This document shows positions 24,901 to 33,944 of a stretch of 64,000 nucleotides of DNA, piece after piece. Each line of letters begins with the position of its first letter. Position 1 is the stretch's first letter. Source of the DNA: an uncultured Gammaproteobacteria bacterium (GTDB lineage Bacteria > Pseudomonadota > Gammaproteobacteria > HK1); assembly GCA_958295465.1 (NCBI GenBank), contig OY282353.1, forward strand, positions 992,001 through 1,056,000, written 5' to 3'. The translations under genes were made by a program, and so were the position numbers. The notes beneath the pieces are model-generated. The model did not search any database and was not told the DNA's origin. It worked only from the letters and a program-made list of their open reading frames with translations.

Positions 24901-25610
24901 TGCTGGAGGTCGCGCATCTCACCTGCGGCTACGGGGACATCGTCGCCGTCGACGACCTCTCCTTCTCGGTCGAGGCCGGAGAGATCTTCGGCCTGATCGG
25001 CGCCAACGGTGCGGGAAAGACCGCGACGATCATGGCGCTGGCCGGACTGCTGCCGGTGCGCGCGGGCGCCGTCCGGGTCGCCGGACGCGACGTCACTGCG
25101 ATGCCCGCCCACAAGCGCGCCGGCCAGGGCATCGCGCTCGTGCCCGAGGGCCGTCGCGTCTTCGCCGAACTGACGGTGGGCGAAAACCTCACCGTCGGAG
25201 GCACCCGCCTCGACGCGGCCGCGCTGGAGCGCAACCGGGCAAAGGTCTTCGAGACCTTCCCGCGCCTGGCCGGGCGTGCACGCCAGCTTGCCGGGTCGCT
25301 CTCCGGCGGCGAGCAGCAGATGCTCGCCATCGGCCGGGCGATGATGGCGGAGCCGTCGATCCTCCTGATCGACGAGATGTCCCTGGGCCTCATGCCGACG
25401 GCCGTGGACGAATGCTACCGGGTGCTCTCGCGGCTGCGGGAGGAGGATCTGGCCATCGTCCTCGTCGAGCAGGGCACGGAGCGGGTGCTGGATGCCGCCG
25501 ATCGGGTCGGCGTCCTCGAAACCGGCCGTCTGGCGTGGACCGGCACGCGCGCGGAAGCCGCCGGCAACAGTGCGGTGGTCGAGGCCTATCTCGGCGTGGA
25601 CAAGGGATGA
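24900..25610 (+). CDS. livF: LivF-type ABC transporter ATPase
   Basis: A 236-residue ATPase starting at ATG 24900 (overlapping the preceding TGA). Walker [19 protein letters not shown], signature [16 protein letters not shown], Walker [14 protein letters not shown]. The Q-loop-to-signature stretch [20 protein letters not shown] is typical of LivF. It is the last gene of the operon; its stop overlaps (ATGA) the start of the frame that contains a hutU fragment. Confidence 0.92.
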   Translation: MLEVAHLTCGYGDIVAVDDLSFSVEAGEIFGLIGANGAGKTATIMALAGLLPVRAGAVRVAGRDVTAMPAHKRAGQGIALVPEGRRVFAELTVGENLTVGGTRLDAAALERNRAKVFETFPRLAGRARQLAGSLSGGEQQMLAIGRAMMAEPSILLIDEMSLGLMPTAVDECYRVLSRLREEDLAIVLVEQGTERVLDAADRVGVLETGRLAWTGTRAEAAGNSAVVEAYLGVDKG

Positions 25611-25960
25611 CCCCGACGCGCTCATGCGAATCGCATATGGCGATGCTGGCGTTCAAGGCCCGCGGCGTCCCGGTGGTGGACTACGGCAACAACATCCGCC
25701 AGATGGCGTTCGAGGCCGGCGTCGGGGATGCGTTCGACTATCCCGGGTTCGTGCCCGCCTACATCCGCGACCTCTTCTGCGTGGGCAAGGGGCCGTTCCG
25801 CTGGGCGGCCCTGTCCGGGGACCCGGAGGACGTCTTCCGTACCGACGAGAAGGTGAAGGCGCTGGTCCCCGACGACCCGCATCTTCACCGGTGGCTCGAC
25901 ATGGCGCGCGAGCGGATCACGTTCCAGGGCCTGCCCTTGCGCACGGGCACACGGGCTGAA
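25607..25960 (+). pseudogene. hutU: Urocanate hydratase (hutU) internal fragment
   Basis: After [11 protein letters not shown] the frame reads [20 protein letters not shown], then [34 protein letters not shown] and [19 protein letters not shown], a clear internal ~110-residue piece of urocanate hydratase. The N-terminal ~330 residues and most of the C-terminus are absent here; a C-terminal piece lies at 30368-30508. After FQGLPLR the frame continues TGTRAEAA, which is identical to eight residues near the LivF C-terminus, so the 3' join may again involve the upstream gene's tail. Confidence 0.85.
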
Positions 25961-26166
25961 GCTGCCGATGGTGGGTGGTTGAGGGCGGTCAGGCAAAGGA
26001 GGATTGGAAAGGAAGGGGAAACAGATCACCGATACGCCTCGTGTGACCCGTCAGGCGTTCAGAGTGCTGAGATATGGGAACAGAGACGGATACCTGCCGG
26101 CCATCAAACACTGTCTTGCAAGAAGACCCCGGAGATCATCCGGACGACTCGACCTGACGGGCTCCA

Positions 26167-26556
26167 TTATTCGGCAAGTACCTTGAGCCCTTTGATATCT
26201 TGGAAGTCCCTGGGATTGTGGGTCACCAACGGCGAGTCGTATGCCCTGGCAGTCGCCGCAACCCATGCGTCGTCCACGGCAATGGTTCGCTTGCGGCGCT
26301 CGCAACGGATGGCCCCCCATTGGCGGCAGATCTCGAAACTGAAGGGGATCACGACATAGGATTTGACGGTCTCCTCAAGTCTGGCCAGTCGTTTCTCACC
26401 CCATCCGGCACGATATGCGCCTTCGTACAGCTCCCCGACGGTCATGAAGGAGATGGCCAGCGTATGCCCTTCAAGATGAGGCCGATAAAGATCGGCCAGC
26501 GAGTGTCCTCTCATCAAGAAGGACACGATATTGGTATCCAGGACAAGGATGCTCAT
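26167..26556 (-). CDS. vapC: VapC-type PIN-domain toxin
   Basis: A 129-residue PIN protein: [19 protein letters not shown] (first acidic residue in LDTN), [16 protein letters not shown], and [20 protein letters not shown] with [11 protein letters not shown]. All the expected acidic positions are visible. By family it is an RNA-cleaving toxin. GAGGAGG lies just before ATG. It starts 9 bp after the upstream gene, whose last ~60 residues look like its antitoxin. Confidence 0.88.
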   Translation of the reverse strand: MSILVLDTNIVSFLMRGHSLADLYRPHLEGHTLAISFMTVGELYEGAYRAGWGEKRLARLEETVKSYVVIPFSFEICRQWGAIRCERRKRTIAVDDAWVAATARAYDSPLVTHNPRDFQDIKGLKVLAE

Positions 26557-26565
26557 CCATCCTCC

Positions 26566-27813
26566 TCACCGTTTCTCCCTGCCCTCGATGCGACGTTCAT
26601 GAATTCCTTTGACAAAAAGTTGGAAATCCTCTTCATCGTCCCATAGCCCGGCGGCGGCACCGATCAATCCCCCGAGCTGCTGCGGAACCACGATCCCCTG
26701 ATCGACGGCAAGTTCATCGACCGTGTGCTCCTGCCAGAAGCCTTCGTGCATGGTCGAGGACTCATCGGTTCCGGGATACGATAGCTCAATATCGGAGACT
26801 TTCGTTTGCCGGCATTGTGTTTTCTCTACTTGTTTGATCTTCATCATGATTTTTATCAATCCCTCAACTTCCTCTTTTCTCGGTGCTCGATCCCAATGTA
26901 CCGCCTTGTTGCGAGTATCGACGGCCCTGTTGCATTCTACAACTATCTTTGTAAATTCATATTCATCTTGGCAAATTTCACGAATCCGATCCGGTAATCT
27001 ATCATTGACCAGATCTCTCAATTTGTCACTTGATCCCGCTTGAGTCAGTAGTCTTACGGATCGTTCGAATTCAATACCGGCAATCTGGCCTGCAAGTTCG
27101 ACGTTTGTCGCCAGCAGCGCCTCCGCGAGTTCCACCCGAGGCATATCCGAGAAGATCTGCCGTGTGAGGTTTCCGACCCTGATCTCCCGCAACTTCGAGT
27201 CCCGGCGGAATCCGTCCTGTAGAGCTTTATATTCGTTTTTCGGCAGGTGATCCGCCAGCAAATTGTCCAACACTCCCAGTTGCAGCGCCCAGAGGGCCAT
27301 ATCGACATCCGCCGTGGTATCGAAGCCTCTGTTATCCCTGATTTCTCGCAAATTTTTCAGGTAAACGCGATATCTTTCCGGGTGGCGGCGAAATGGTCCG
27401 AGTCCAAGCACTTTTTCTACCGGAGGGCTCATGATCCCGTAGTGTTTCGGTATCACGAATCTCAAAATGACCGACACCAGCTCGATCTGACGAAAGACCA
27501 AAAGCAGGCTCGAAATGGCCTTGTTCTCTCTTTTGGGCAAATTCCAGAAATCCCATTCCGCCGACTTGAGGATCGATTCAACCTCGGTTCGTGAAGGCCA
27601 GTACCCAAAAACATCGGCATTCCAGATTTGTCTGTCCCGAATCTTTTCAATGTCGTCATATGTCAGCCGGCGGTTCGATCGAATCCTGGTCGCCGCCTTT
27701 TCGATTCCGGTAAGATTTTGCGCACGCCCATACCGAATTTCCGTCACCTGGGCGTGCAGGTCACGGCAGATATGCAGGTAGTCTCGGGACAGGGCACCCC
27801 GCCGCCGCTCCAT
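26566..27813 (-). CDS. Unknown 415-aa protein with VapB-like antitoxin C-terminus
   Basis: Residues 1 to about 345 match nothing I recognise; they are mostly helical and charged (RLTYDDIEKIRDRQIWNADV, CNRAVDTRNKAVHWDRAP). The last 61 residues, from Met355 (MHEGFWQEHTVDELAVDQGI then LWDDEEDFQLFVKGIHERR), resemble small VapC antitoxins with an LWD-E-F-IxxRR ending. Met355 is ATG 26751, so a free antitoxin could be made internally, though no strong ribosome-binding site is seen. The gene is clearly more AT-rich than its surroundings, a sign of transfer. It precedes vapC by 9 bp. Confidence 0.7.
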   Translation of the reverse strand: MERRRGALSRDYLHICRDLHAQVTEIRYGRAQNLTGIEKAATRIRSNRRLTYDDIEKIRDRQIWNADVFGYWPSRTEVESILKSAEWDFWNLPKRENKAISSLLLVFRQIELVSVILRFVIPKHYGIMSPPVEKVLGLGPFRRHPERYRVYLKNLREIRDNRGFDTTADVDMALWALQLGVLDNLLADHLPKNEYKALQDGFRRDSKLREIRVGNLTRQIFSDMPRVELAEALLATNVELAGQIAGIEFERSVRLLTQAGSSDKLRDLVNDRLPDRIREICQDEYEFTKIVVECNRAVDTRNKAVHWDRAPRKEEVEGLIKIMMKIKQVEKTQCRQTKVSDIELSYPGTDESSTMHEGFWQEHTVDELAVDQGIVVPQQLGGLIGAAAGLWDDEEDFQLFVKGIHERRIEGREKR

Positions 27814-27849
27814 GGTGTTTTCGCCCCCTCGGTGCGATCACCGCCTTGG

Positions 27850-27878
27850 ATTCTTTCCGAATTCCCGAAACTCTTCAA
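27850..27878 (-). promoter_or_regulatory. Candidate promoter of the antitoxin-fusion/vapC pair
   Basis: On the minus strand TTGAAG, 17 bp, AAGAAT lies 37 bp upstream of ATG 27813. Each box matches consensus at four of six positions. The 16-bp direct repeats begin exactly at its -35 end, so a regulator bound there would control it. Confidence 0.4.
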
Positions 27879-27925
27879 GTGTACATACATCCGAGTGTAC
27901 ATACATCCGAGTGTACGTACACCCG
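27878..27925. repeat. Three 16-bp direct repeats (candidate operator)
   Basis: agtgtacatacatccg occurs twice in tandem, followed by agtgtacgtacacccg. The third unit contains a perfect 12-bp palindrome gtgtacgtacac. The array abuts the candidate -35 box of the toxin-antitoxin operon and is absent elsewhere in the window, which suggests an autoregulatory operator. Confidence 0.65.
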
Positions 27926-27990
27926 AGCCGCTTGCGGCGTGACCACCGATGTTCGAGAGCGTCGTCGGCTCGCAAAGCAGGGCGGGCGGT

Positions 27991-28083
27991 TCAAAGGAGC
28001 CGCAGCACCTTTTCAAGTGTCCCGGACTGGTATCCGGTCTCGTTGGCGAGGCGTTGCAGCGTCCGGGCGGAGGGCGGCGCCAT
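27991..28083 (-). pseudogene. N-terminal remnant of an AbiEii-like nucleotidyltransferase
   Basis: A 30-codon frame MAPPSARTLQRLANETGYQ then SGTLEKVLRLL and stop. The TG(F/Y)Q...TLEKVLRLL pattern is the usual start of AbiEii/AbiGii toxins. Everything after it is gone. The rest of 27926-28429 holds no gene I can support, only short frames on both strands. Confidence 0.5.
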
Positions 28084-28429
28084 TCACAGTCCCTCGAAGC
28101 GGCGTTCGACGATGCCGATGGGGAGAATGACGTTCCAGCCCTGGATCGTCAACGGCGATCCGATTCGTGGCCCGGATGGTGGAGTCCCTGTCCCCTCCAC
28201 CGACGGTCACGGCCAGGGAATCGGAGATCCGGATGACCGGAACCCCGGGTTGGATCGAGTACTCCACGACCCGCCGATACGGCGAGCCGCGGATTGGTGG
28301 CGGAGTATCGGCGTGGTACGGTCGGGTCGTCCGGTTCGGCGAAGCAACGGGCACCGGGGCGCTCCCTCGGGCCGCACGCCCGGACGCTCGTACGGACGGC
28401 CCGGCTCATCTCATATGGAGGAACGAAAC

Positions 28430-30271
28430 ATGATCTCTGTCGCTCCCGAAATCAGGAAGCTCCTCGCCGCGGCGGCGCTCGCCGTTCCGGGTACCTTCGG
28501 CGCCGCCGGGGTGGGGGCCGCCGAAGGGGCGGCGCAACTCGCGGCGCTCCCGCCGAGCGCGGCCTATGGCGACTACGCCGTCGGCGCGACGATCGGCTTC
28601 GCCGTGGACAACCGGCAGCGCTTCGACCCCTGGAACACCGCCTATGCCAGCGACGCCTACCGCGACGTGCTGCGCAAGGTGGAAGCCTCGGGCCAGCCGC
28701 GCACGGTGATCTTCCACTTGTGGTATCCGGCCGAGGCGGACCGTTCGGGCGATCGGCTGGCCGGGCCGCGCTCGCCCTGGCCCGCCGCCTCCGGCGAACG
28801 CGCGAAGATGGAGGACTTTTTCTTCAACGACGAACAGTTCGCGCTCCCGGTGCTGCGCTCCTCGGTGTTGTTCCCGGCCACCCACGAGCGGCTGCATTTC
28901 AAAGGCGGGGGCACCCTCGCCGAGTTGTCCGGCGGCGCCGGACAGGAGGCGTTCGAAACCATCGGGAAGCACTATTTCGCCGCGCCTCGCGGCGCGTATC
29001 TCGACGCGCCGCCTGCGTCGGCGCCGCCCTCGGCGGTGGGGGGATTTCCCGTCGTCATCCTGTCCCACGGGCTCGGCGGCAACTACAGCCTGTGGAGCTA
29101 TCTCGGCGAATTCCTGGCCTCGCATGGCTACGTCGTCGCCGCGCCGAGCTTCATCTCCGACAGCGGGGTCCCGCTCGTATTCCACGATCCCGACTCCGTG
29201 TTCGCCCGCGCGGTCCCGGCCGGCGAAGTGCGGGAGGCATACGAGCTGATCATGGGGGAGCAGAAGGTCATTCCGAACTTCTTCCGCTTCATGTTCGGCG
29301 CCGCGTCCCCCGGCGCCTTCAATCCGGCGCAGACGAAAGCCGTTCCGGGCGGCGTGCGGCGCGCCACCACGATGATGCAGAACCTGTTTCGCCAGCGGGT
29401 GGCCGACGTGGGGTTGCTGATCCACACGGTGAAGCTGCTGGGCGCGGCCGAAGCCGATTGCGCGGCGGGGCTGAACTCGATGGGCGCGACCTCGGCCGCG
29501 CGCGAGCTGTGCGGCCTGCTTGCCGGTCGGGTCGGCGATACCGTCGGGCTTTCCGGCCATTCCCTCGGCTCGATGACTTCCCAGATGGGGGTGAACCACA
29601 TCCCCGGCGTCGCCGTGGCCCTCGGCTTCAACAACGGCGCGCCCTTCACCTGGACGCCGGAAGAGTTCTTCGGTGGCGGACAGACTCCCGATGGGCTGCC
29701 CGCGGGCAGCCGCAAGCCGGTGGTGCAGATGGTCGGCGACGAGGACGATTTCGTGCAGGGGGTGTTCGTCGGCCTGTTCCGGAACGCCCTGGCCGCCGCC
29801 GGCGGCGACCCGGAAACCGCGTTTCCCCTCGCCCCCGAGCTGGCCGCGCCGGAACGCGAGGCCAACCCGCAGCCGGTGGCCCTCAGCGCCTATCTGAGGC
29901 AGACCTCCGACCGCGCCCTGGTGATCGTCCGGGACGTCGATCACGGGCTGCTGGTGGACAATTTCGGGCGGATGTTCCCCTGGCCGGAATTCGGGAAAGG
30001 CGCCCTGCCCTTCGGCCTGTCGCCCTCGGGCCGGCGCAAGGCGGTGGGCGAGGAGATCCGGGATCGGGACTTTTCCGGCGCGCCTTACGACCAGCTCGAC
30101 TGGGCCGGAGTGGGCGATGCCGGCGCGGCGTACATGCCGCATCTCATCCGCGACTGGTATGCGCGAACCGTTTTCGACCACTACCTGAAAGGAGACGGGG
30201 AAGCGCGCGGGCGGTTGCAGGATCCTGATCCGTTCGGAGATCTGACTTCCGTGCGCCGGGAGATGAGATAG
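28430..30271 (+). CDS. Exported alpha/beta hydrolase
   Basis: A 613-residue protein from ATG 28430, chosen because atggaggaacgaaac gives a strong ribosome-binding site inside the earlier candidate start (28415). The N-terminus (KLLAAAALAVPGTFGAAGVG) is signal-like. FPVVILSHGLGGNYSLWSYL is the oxyanion-hole region, VGLSGHSLGSMTSQMG holds the catalytic serine in GHSLG, and IVRDVDHGLLVDN is a plausible histidine site. It resembles PAF-acetylhydrolase/dienelactone-hydrolase-like lipases with a C-terminal extension. Substrate unknown. It stands alone between the two hutU pieces. Confidence 0.82.
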   Translation: MISVAPEIRKLLAAAALAVPGTFGAAGVGAAEGAAQLAALPPSAAYGDYAVGATIGFAVDNRQRFDPWNTAYASDAYRDVLRKVEASGQPRTVIFHLWYPAEADRSGDRLAGPRSPWPAASGERAKMEDFFFNDEQFALPVLRSSVLFPATHERLHFKGGGTLAELSGGAGQEAFETIGKHYFAAPRGAYLDAPPASAPPSAVGGFPVVILSHGLGGNYSLWSYLGEFLASHGYVVAAPSFISDSGVPLVFHDPDSVFARAVPAGEVREAYELIMGEQKVIPNFFRFMFGAASPGAFNPAQTKAVPGGVRRATTMMQNLFRQRVADVGLLIHTVKLLGAAEADCAAGLNSMGATSAARELCGLLAGRVGDTVGLSGHSLGSMTSQMGVNHIPGVAVALGFNNGAPFTWTPEEFFGGGQTPDGLPAGSRKPVVQMVGDEDDFVQGVFVGLFRNALAAAGGDPETAFPLAPELAAPEREANPQPVALSAYLRQTSDRALVIVRDVDHGLLVDNFGRMFPWPEFGKGALPFGLSPSGRRKAVGEEIRDRDFSGAPYDQLDWAGVGDAGAAYMPHLIRDWYARTVFDHYLKGDGEARGRLQDPDPFGDLTSVRREMR

Positions 30272-30367
30272 CCGTGGCCTTTCCTCCGGCATTCCGGCCG
30301 AAGCTCCGGCGCAGTGCGTTCCGCGACGGCAATCGATCGTGACGGCGGCCGGGGGCGACGGGAGAAA

Positions 30368-30508
30368 TCCAGCCCGAACCGGGAGACGGAAGGGATGCTG
30401 GACGGGTCCGACGCGGTGTCGGACTGGCCGCTGCTCAACGCGCTGCTGAACTGCGCGAGCGGAGCGACGTGGGTGAGCATTCACCACGGGGGCGGGGTGG
30501 GGATGGGT
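30368..30508 (+). pseudogene. hutU: Urocanate hydratase (hutU) C-terminal fragment
   Basis: The frame reads [20 protein letters not shown], then [20 protein letters not shown] and GGGVGMG, the conserved C-terminal region of urocanate hydratase, and is then lost. Together with the piece at 25607-25960 it shows that hutU once stood here and was broken, with about 4.4 kb between the parts. Confidence 0.9.
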
Positions 30509-30535
30509 TTAACGCGCACCCCGTACTTGCGCAAA

Positions 30536-31762
30536 TCACATCCGGCGAGGAAGGAAACGGCTGTACCACGACATCGCGAGCATGCCGAGCCCGATGACAC
30601 CAAACACCGCCGGCACCGCGAAGACGCTCAGCACCGCGGCGGCGACCGCCGGCGAAACAAGCTGCGAGAAGTCGCGGAAGGTGTTGTAGACGCCCGCCAT
30701 TCCCGGGCGCTGGCTCGCCCGCACCGCGCGAAAGAACACGACGTTGCCGGCGCCGTCGATGGTCGCGGTGGCCAGCGCCGCGACGAGCAGGAGCGCGGCG
30801 CCGGCCCAGGCGGCGCCGGACCCGAGGGCCATCACCACGCTGGCCACTCCGCTGGCAAGAAATCCGGTCACGAGCAGCCGCCGCAAGCCATGGCGGCGCG
30901 CCTGTCGCCCCCAGTACGTGACCGTGAACACGGTAGCGACACCGACCGAGACCAGCGCGCCGCCCGCCGTCTCGCCGAGGCCGGCCGATACCGCGTAGAG
31001 CGGCGTGTAGATGAAGAAGGTCGTCCACCACACCGCGCGCGCCGCCGCGATCGCCCACGACAACCGGAGCAGCCCGTTCCCGAAGAAACGCCGCAGGTTC
31101 GCGAAGGGGTTCACGCTGCCTCGCAACCGCGCCGGGGCGCCGGCCTCGTGCAGCCCGAGAAAACGGGCGTAGCCGAAGGCGGCAGCGGCGGCCAGCGCGG
31201 TGAGCACGAAGGGCGCCGCGTGGGCGACCCGGGTTTCGAGCCATACCCCGAGCCAGGGTCCGATGCAGAACGCGCTGGCGGAGAAAAGCACCCGCCGGGG
31301 CTCGAAGGCTTGCAGATCCCGCACCGGTACGAGGTGCATGGTGTACAGGCTCATGGTGAGCTCGAGTGCGGTGCATGAGAATACGTAGGCGATCATCCCG
31401 AGGACGAACACCGGCAGCACCGGCGTCGCCAGCAGCACTGCGGCGAGGGCGGAGATCACGCAGGCGGCGACGAACACCCCCCGCGTGCGAATGCGCAGTA
31501 CCAGCAAGGGCAACGACAGGCTGGTCATGATCCCGAGCACGCTCACCCCGAGGTAGAGCAGGCTCACGGCGCGGACGTCGCCCAGCAATTCGAGGGCCTG
31601 GAGGGGGATGACCGTCAGCAACACCGTGCGCGTGGAGTGGGTGAGGAAGAACAACGGCGCAAAGGCGGCGGCGAGGGCGACGCGGCGTCCTCCCAGCCAC
31701 GCCGGCAGCACCACCGACGCGGAAGACGGGGTTCCGGCCGAGGGCGGATCTCGCGTCGGCAT
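30536..31762 (-). CDS. MFS transporter
   Basis: A 408-residue membrane protein with about 12 hydrophobic helices. [20 protein letters not shown] opens the first helices; [20 protein letters not shown] is the central basic loop, and [20 protein letters not shown] lies in the second half. It is a major-facilitator exporter or importer of unknown substrate. No pathway genes flank it, so regulation and substrate cannot be inferred. Confidence 0.85.
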   Translation of the reverse strand: MPTRDPPSAGTPSSASVVLPAWLGGRRVALAAAFAPLFFLTHSTRTVLLTVIPLQALELLGDVRAVSLLYLGVSVLGIMTSLSLPLLVLRIRTRGVFVAACVISALAAVLLATPVLPVFVLGMIAYVFSCTALELTMSLYTMHLVPVRDLQAFEPRRVLFSASAFCIGPWLGVWLETRVAHAAPFVLTALAAAAAFGYARFLGLHEAGAPARLRGSVNPFANLRRFFGNGLLRLSWAIAAARAVWWTTFFIYTPLYAVSAGLGETAGGALVSVGVATVFTVTYWGRQARRHGLRRLLVTGFLASGVASVVMALGSGAAWAGAALLLVAALATATIDGAGNVVFFRAVRASQRPGMAGVYNTFRDFSQLVSPAVAAAVLSVFAVPAVFGVIGLGMLAMSWYSRFLPRRM

Positions 31763-31845
31763 GGGCCGGGAGGCCGGGGCAGGAATGGGACGGCCTTGCC
31801 CGCTTCAACGTCGAGGCTGAATGATCCGCTCCGCGCCGTTGCGTC

Positions 31846-32253
31846 TCAAGGCTGTCCCTCCACGCCCGGAAGCGACCCCACGTCCGCGAGCCAGGGCTGC
31901 GCGGAGCGGCACCAGATCTGGCGCCTCGGGGCAAACCGCTCGCGCTGGCGCACGGTGCCCGCACGGATGCTGATCCGGCCGGGATCGGCGCCTTCGTCGC
32001 AGGCCCAGACGTGGGTTCCGCACGTCGCGCAGAACGCCAACACCCGCCGGTTGCCGCTTTCCGCCGTCTTCACGTAGGTCTTCGGCACGCCGGATACCAC
32101 GCGGAACGTCTCCGCCGCCGCCGGCACGATGGTGCGAAACGCGGTTCCGGATGTGACCTGGCAGTCCGTGCAGTGGCAGATGAACGCGGAATCGGGATTC
32201 ACGTCCGCCTCGAAGGCAATCTCGCCGCAGTAGCAGGCTCCGTCGATCTTCAT
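31846..32253 (-). CDS. GFA-family (DUF636) zinc-binding protein
   Basis: A 135-residue protein starting at ATG 32253, preceded by ggggagagaaaag; an upstream in-frame ATG is less likely. GACYCGEIAFEADV, FICHCTDCQVTSGTAFR and AFCATCGTHVWACDE carry the seven zinc-binding cysteines of glutathione-dependent formaldehyde-activating-like proteins. The family has varied, often unknown, roles; detoxification is only a guess. It stands between the MFS gene and hisC on the same strand. Confidence 0.88.
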   Translation of the reverse strand: MKIDGACYCGEIAFEADVNPDSAFICHCTDCQVTSGTAFRTIVPAAAETFRVVSGVPKTYVKTAESGNRRVLAFCATCGTHVWACDEGADPGRISIRAGTVRQRERFAPRRQIWCRSAQPWLADVGSLPGVEGQP

Positions 32254-32455
32254 CTTTTCTCTCCCCTTGCCGGACACCCGCCGCATGGCGGGGCAATGGC
32301 GGCGGCTCGACGGAAACGGACTTCATGGAGCCGCCGATCGAAGGCCGGGGATGCGGTACGCATCTTCCCGGCGATGGAGCAGCGCCGGCCGTGGCCGTGG
32401 CCCCCCTTTCCCTGACCGCGCCTCGGACCGTGCAGGAGCGCGGCGCGCTCGCCGT

Positions 32456-33568
32456 TCAACGCCGGTCGCCTTCGTCGAGCACCGCCTCGAAGATGCGTGC
32501 GAACAGCGCGCATTCCTCCGCCGTCCCTACCGTCACCCGGATGCAGCGGTCCAGCGGCGCGACGCCGGGCATGCGCACGAACACCCCCTCGTCCTGTAGC
32601 CGCGCGAGCAGGGCGCGGGCGCGACCGCCGTCGCCGCCGGCGTCGATGGCCACGAAGTTCGTCGCCGACGGCACCGAAGCGAGCCCCATCCGCCGGGCGA
32701 GCGCGTGGTATTCGTTGCGCCCGCGGGCGACCTCCTCGACCACGGACGCGATGAACCCGGGGTCGCCGAGCGACGCCAGCGCGCCGGCCTGCGCGATGCG
32801 GTTCACCCCGAAGTGGTTGCGGATCCGGCCCACCCCGGCAATGGTCCTCGAAGGCGCGACCGCGTACCCGATGCGGGCGCCGGCCATGCCGTGCGCCTTC
32901 GAGAACGTCCTCATGCGGATGACCCTGGGGTCTTGTGCATCGACCGGGAACGTCGCGGACGCGGGCGCGAACTCGATGTACGCCTCGTCGAGCACCAGCA
33001 GGGTGGATTCGGGCAGCGCGTCGATGAATGCGCGCAGGTCCGCGGCGTCATGCCAGGTGCCCATCGGATTGTCGGGGTTGGCGAGGTAGACGAGCGGCGC
33101 ATCGACCCTGCGCGCCGCGTCGAGCAGGGCTTCGAGGTCGATCCGGTCGTCGCGGTAGGGCACCGCTTCGAGCACCCCGCCGAAGCCCGCGACGTGGTAG
33201 TTGAACGTCGGGTATGCCCCGTGCGAAGTGACCACCGGCATCCCCGGCTCGACGACCATCCGCACCACGTTGCCGAGCATCTCGTCGATGCCGGCGCCAA
33301 GGAGCACCTCCTCGACCCGCACCCCGTGGCGCGCGGCGATCGCGCTGCGCAGCTCGTAGCCTTCCGGGTCGTTGTACCAAGCGATCGTCTCGATCGCTTG
33401 GCGTATCGCCTCGGCCGCCTTCGGCGAGACCCCGAAGGCGCTCTCGTTCGCGCCGACCCGAACCCGGAACGCCTCGCCCCGCCGGCGCTCCAGCGTTTCC
33501 GGGCCGACGAAGGGGGTGGTGGCAGGCAGGCCGTCGACCAGCCTGGTGAAGCGTGGCGCGGTGGTCAT
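32456..33568 (-). CDS. hisC: Histidinol-phosphate aminotransferase-type enzyme
   Basis: About 370 residues, a class I/II PLP aminotransferase. VGANESAFGVSPKAAEAI and YNDPEGYELRSAIAARHGV open the protein, LVYLANPDNPMGTWHD binds PLP phosphate partners, and MRTFSKAHGMAGARIGYAVA contains the PLP lysine. This is the HisC pattern (transamination of histidinol phosphate). It is not in a his operon here. The start may be ATG 33568 or GTG 33574. Confidence 0.88.
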   Translation of the reverse strand: MTTAPRFTRLVDGLPATTPFVGPETLERRRGEAFRVRVGANESAFGVSPKAAEAIRQAIETIAWYNDPEGYELRSAIAARHGVRVEEVLLGAGIDEMLGNVVRMVVEPGMPVVTSHGAYPTFNYHVAGFGGVLEAVPYRDDRIDLEALLDAARRVDAPLVYLANPDNPMGTWHDAADLRAFIDALPESTLLVLDEAYIEFAPASATFPVDAQDPRVIRMRTFSKAHGMAGARIGYAVAPSRTIAGVGRIRNHFGVNRIAQAGALASLGDPGFIASVVEEVARGRNEYHALARRMGLASVPSATNFVAIDAGGDGGRARALLARLQDEGVFVRMPGVAPLDRCIRVTVGTAEECALFARIFEAVLDEGDRR

Positions 33569-33682
33569 GGTCACTGGCTCGTGCGAAGTCGGGCGCGAGG
33601 ATACCCCGCGCGTGGCGCCCGATCACCGTGGCGGACGGCGGCACGACACCGGGTAACGCCCCGGGCCCGCCTGTCGCTCCCG

Positions 33683-33778
33683 TCACTCGGACGCCTGGCG
33701 CATCAGCCGCGCGCCGCCGACCTCGGTGGAGAATCCGTGCCGTTCATAGAATGCTTCGAGCTCGGGCCTGGACTTGCC
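33683..33778 (-). pseudogene. GNAT acetyltransferase C-terminal remnant
   Basis: A frame ending in TGA reads SRPELEAFYERHGFSTEVGG then ARLMRQASE. FYERHGF followed by a short strand is the typical end of GNAT acetyltransferases. Upstream the frame is broken, so only the tail survives. Confidence 0.55.
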
Positions 33779-33944
33779 CCGGTCTCGTGGACAGGTGATG
33801 GCTTTCGCCTGGTGTGTGGTGATGGGCGAGAGCCGACAAGGTTGAAGTCTCCTCATGGGCGGGGGTAGGGAGTCTCTGCGGGGGGTGGTTCGGGGCCTCC
33901 GGCCGCGCGTTCGGGCAGGGCGCGAACGCGGGTTGCGGCCCGGC

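Noticed and set aside
28406..30487. 693-codon minus-strand ORF
   Set aside because: Antisense of the alpha/beta hydrolase, which has signal peptide, GHSLG and a strong ribosome-binding site.
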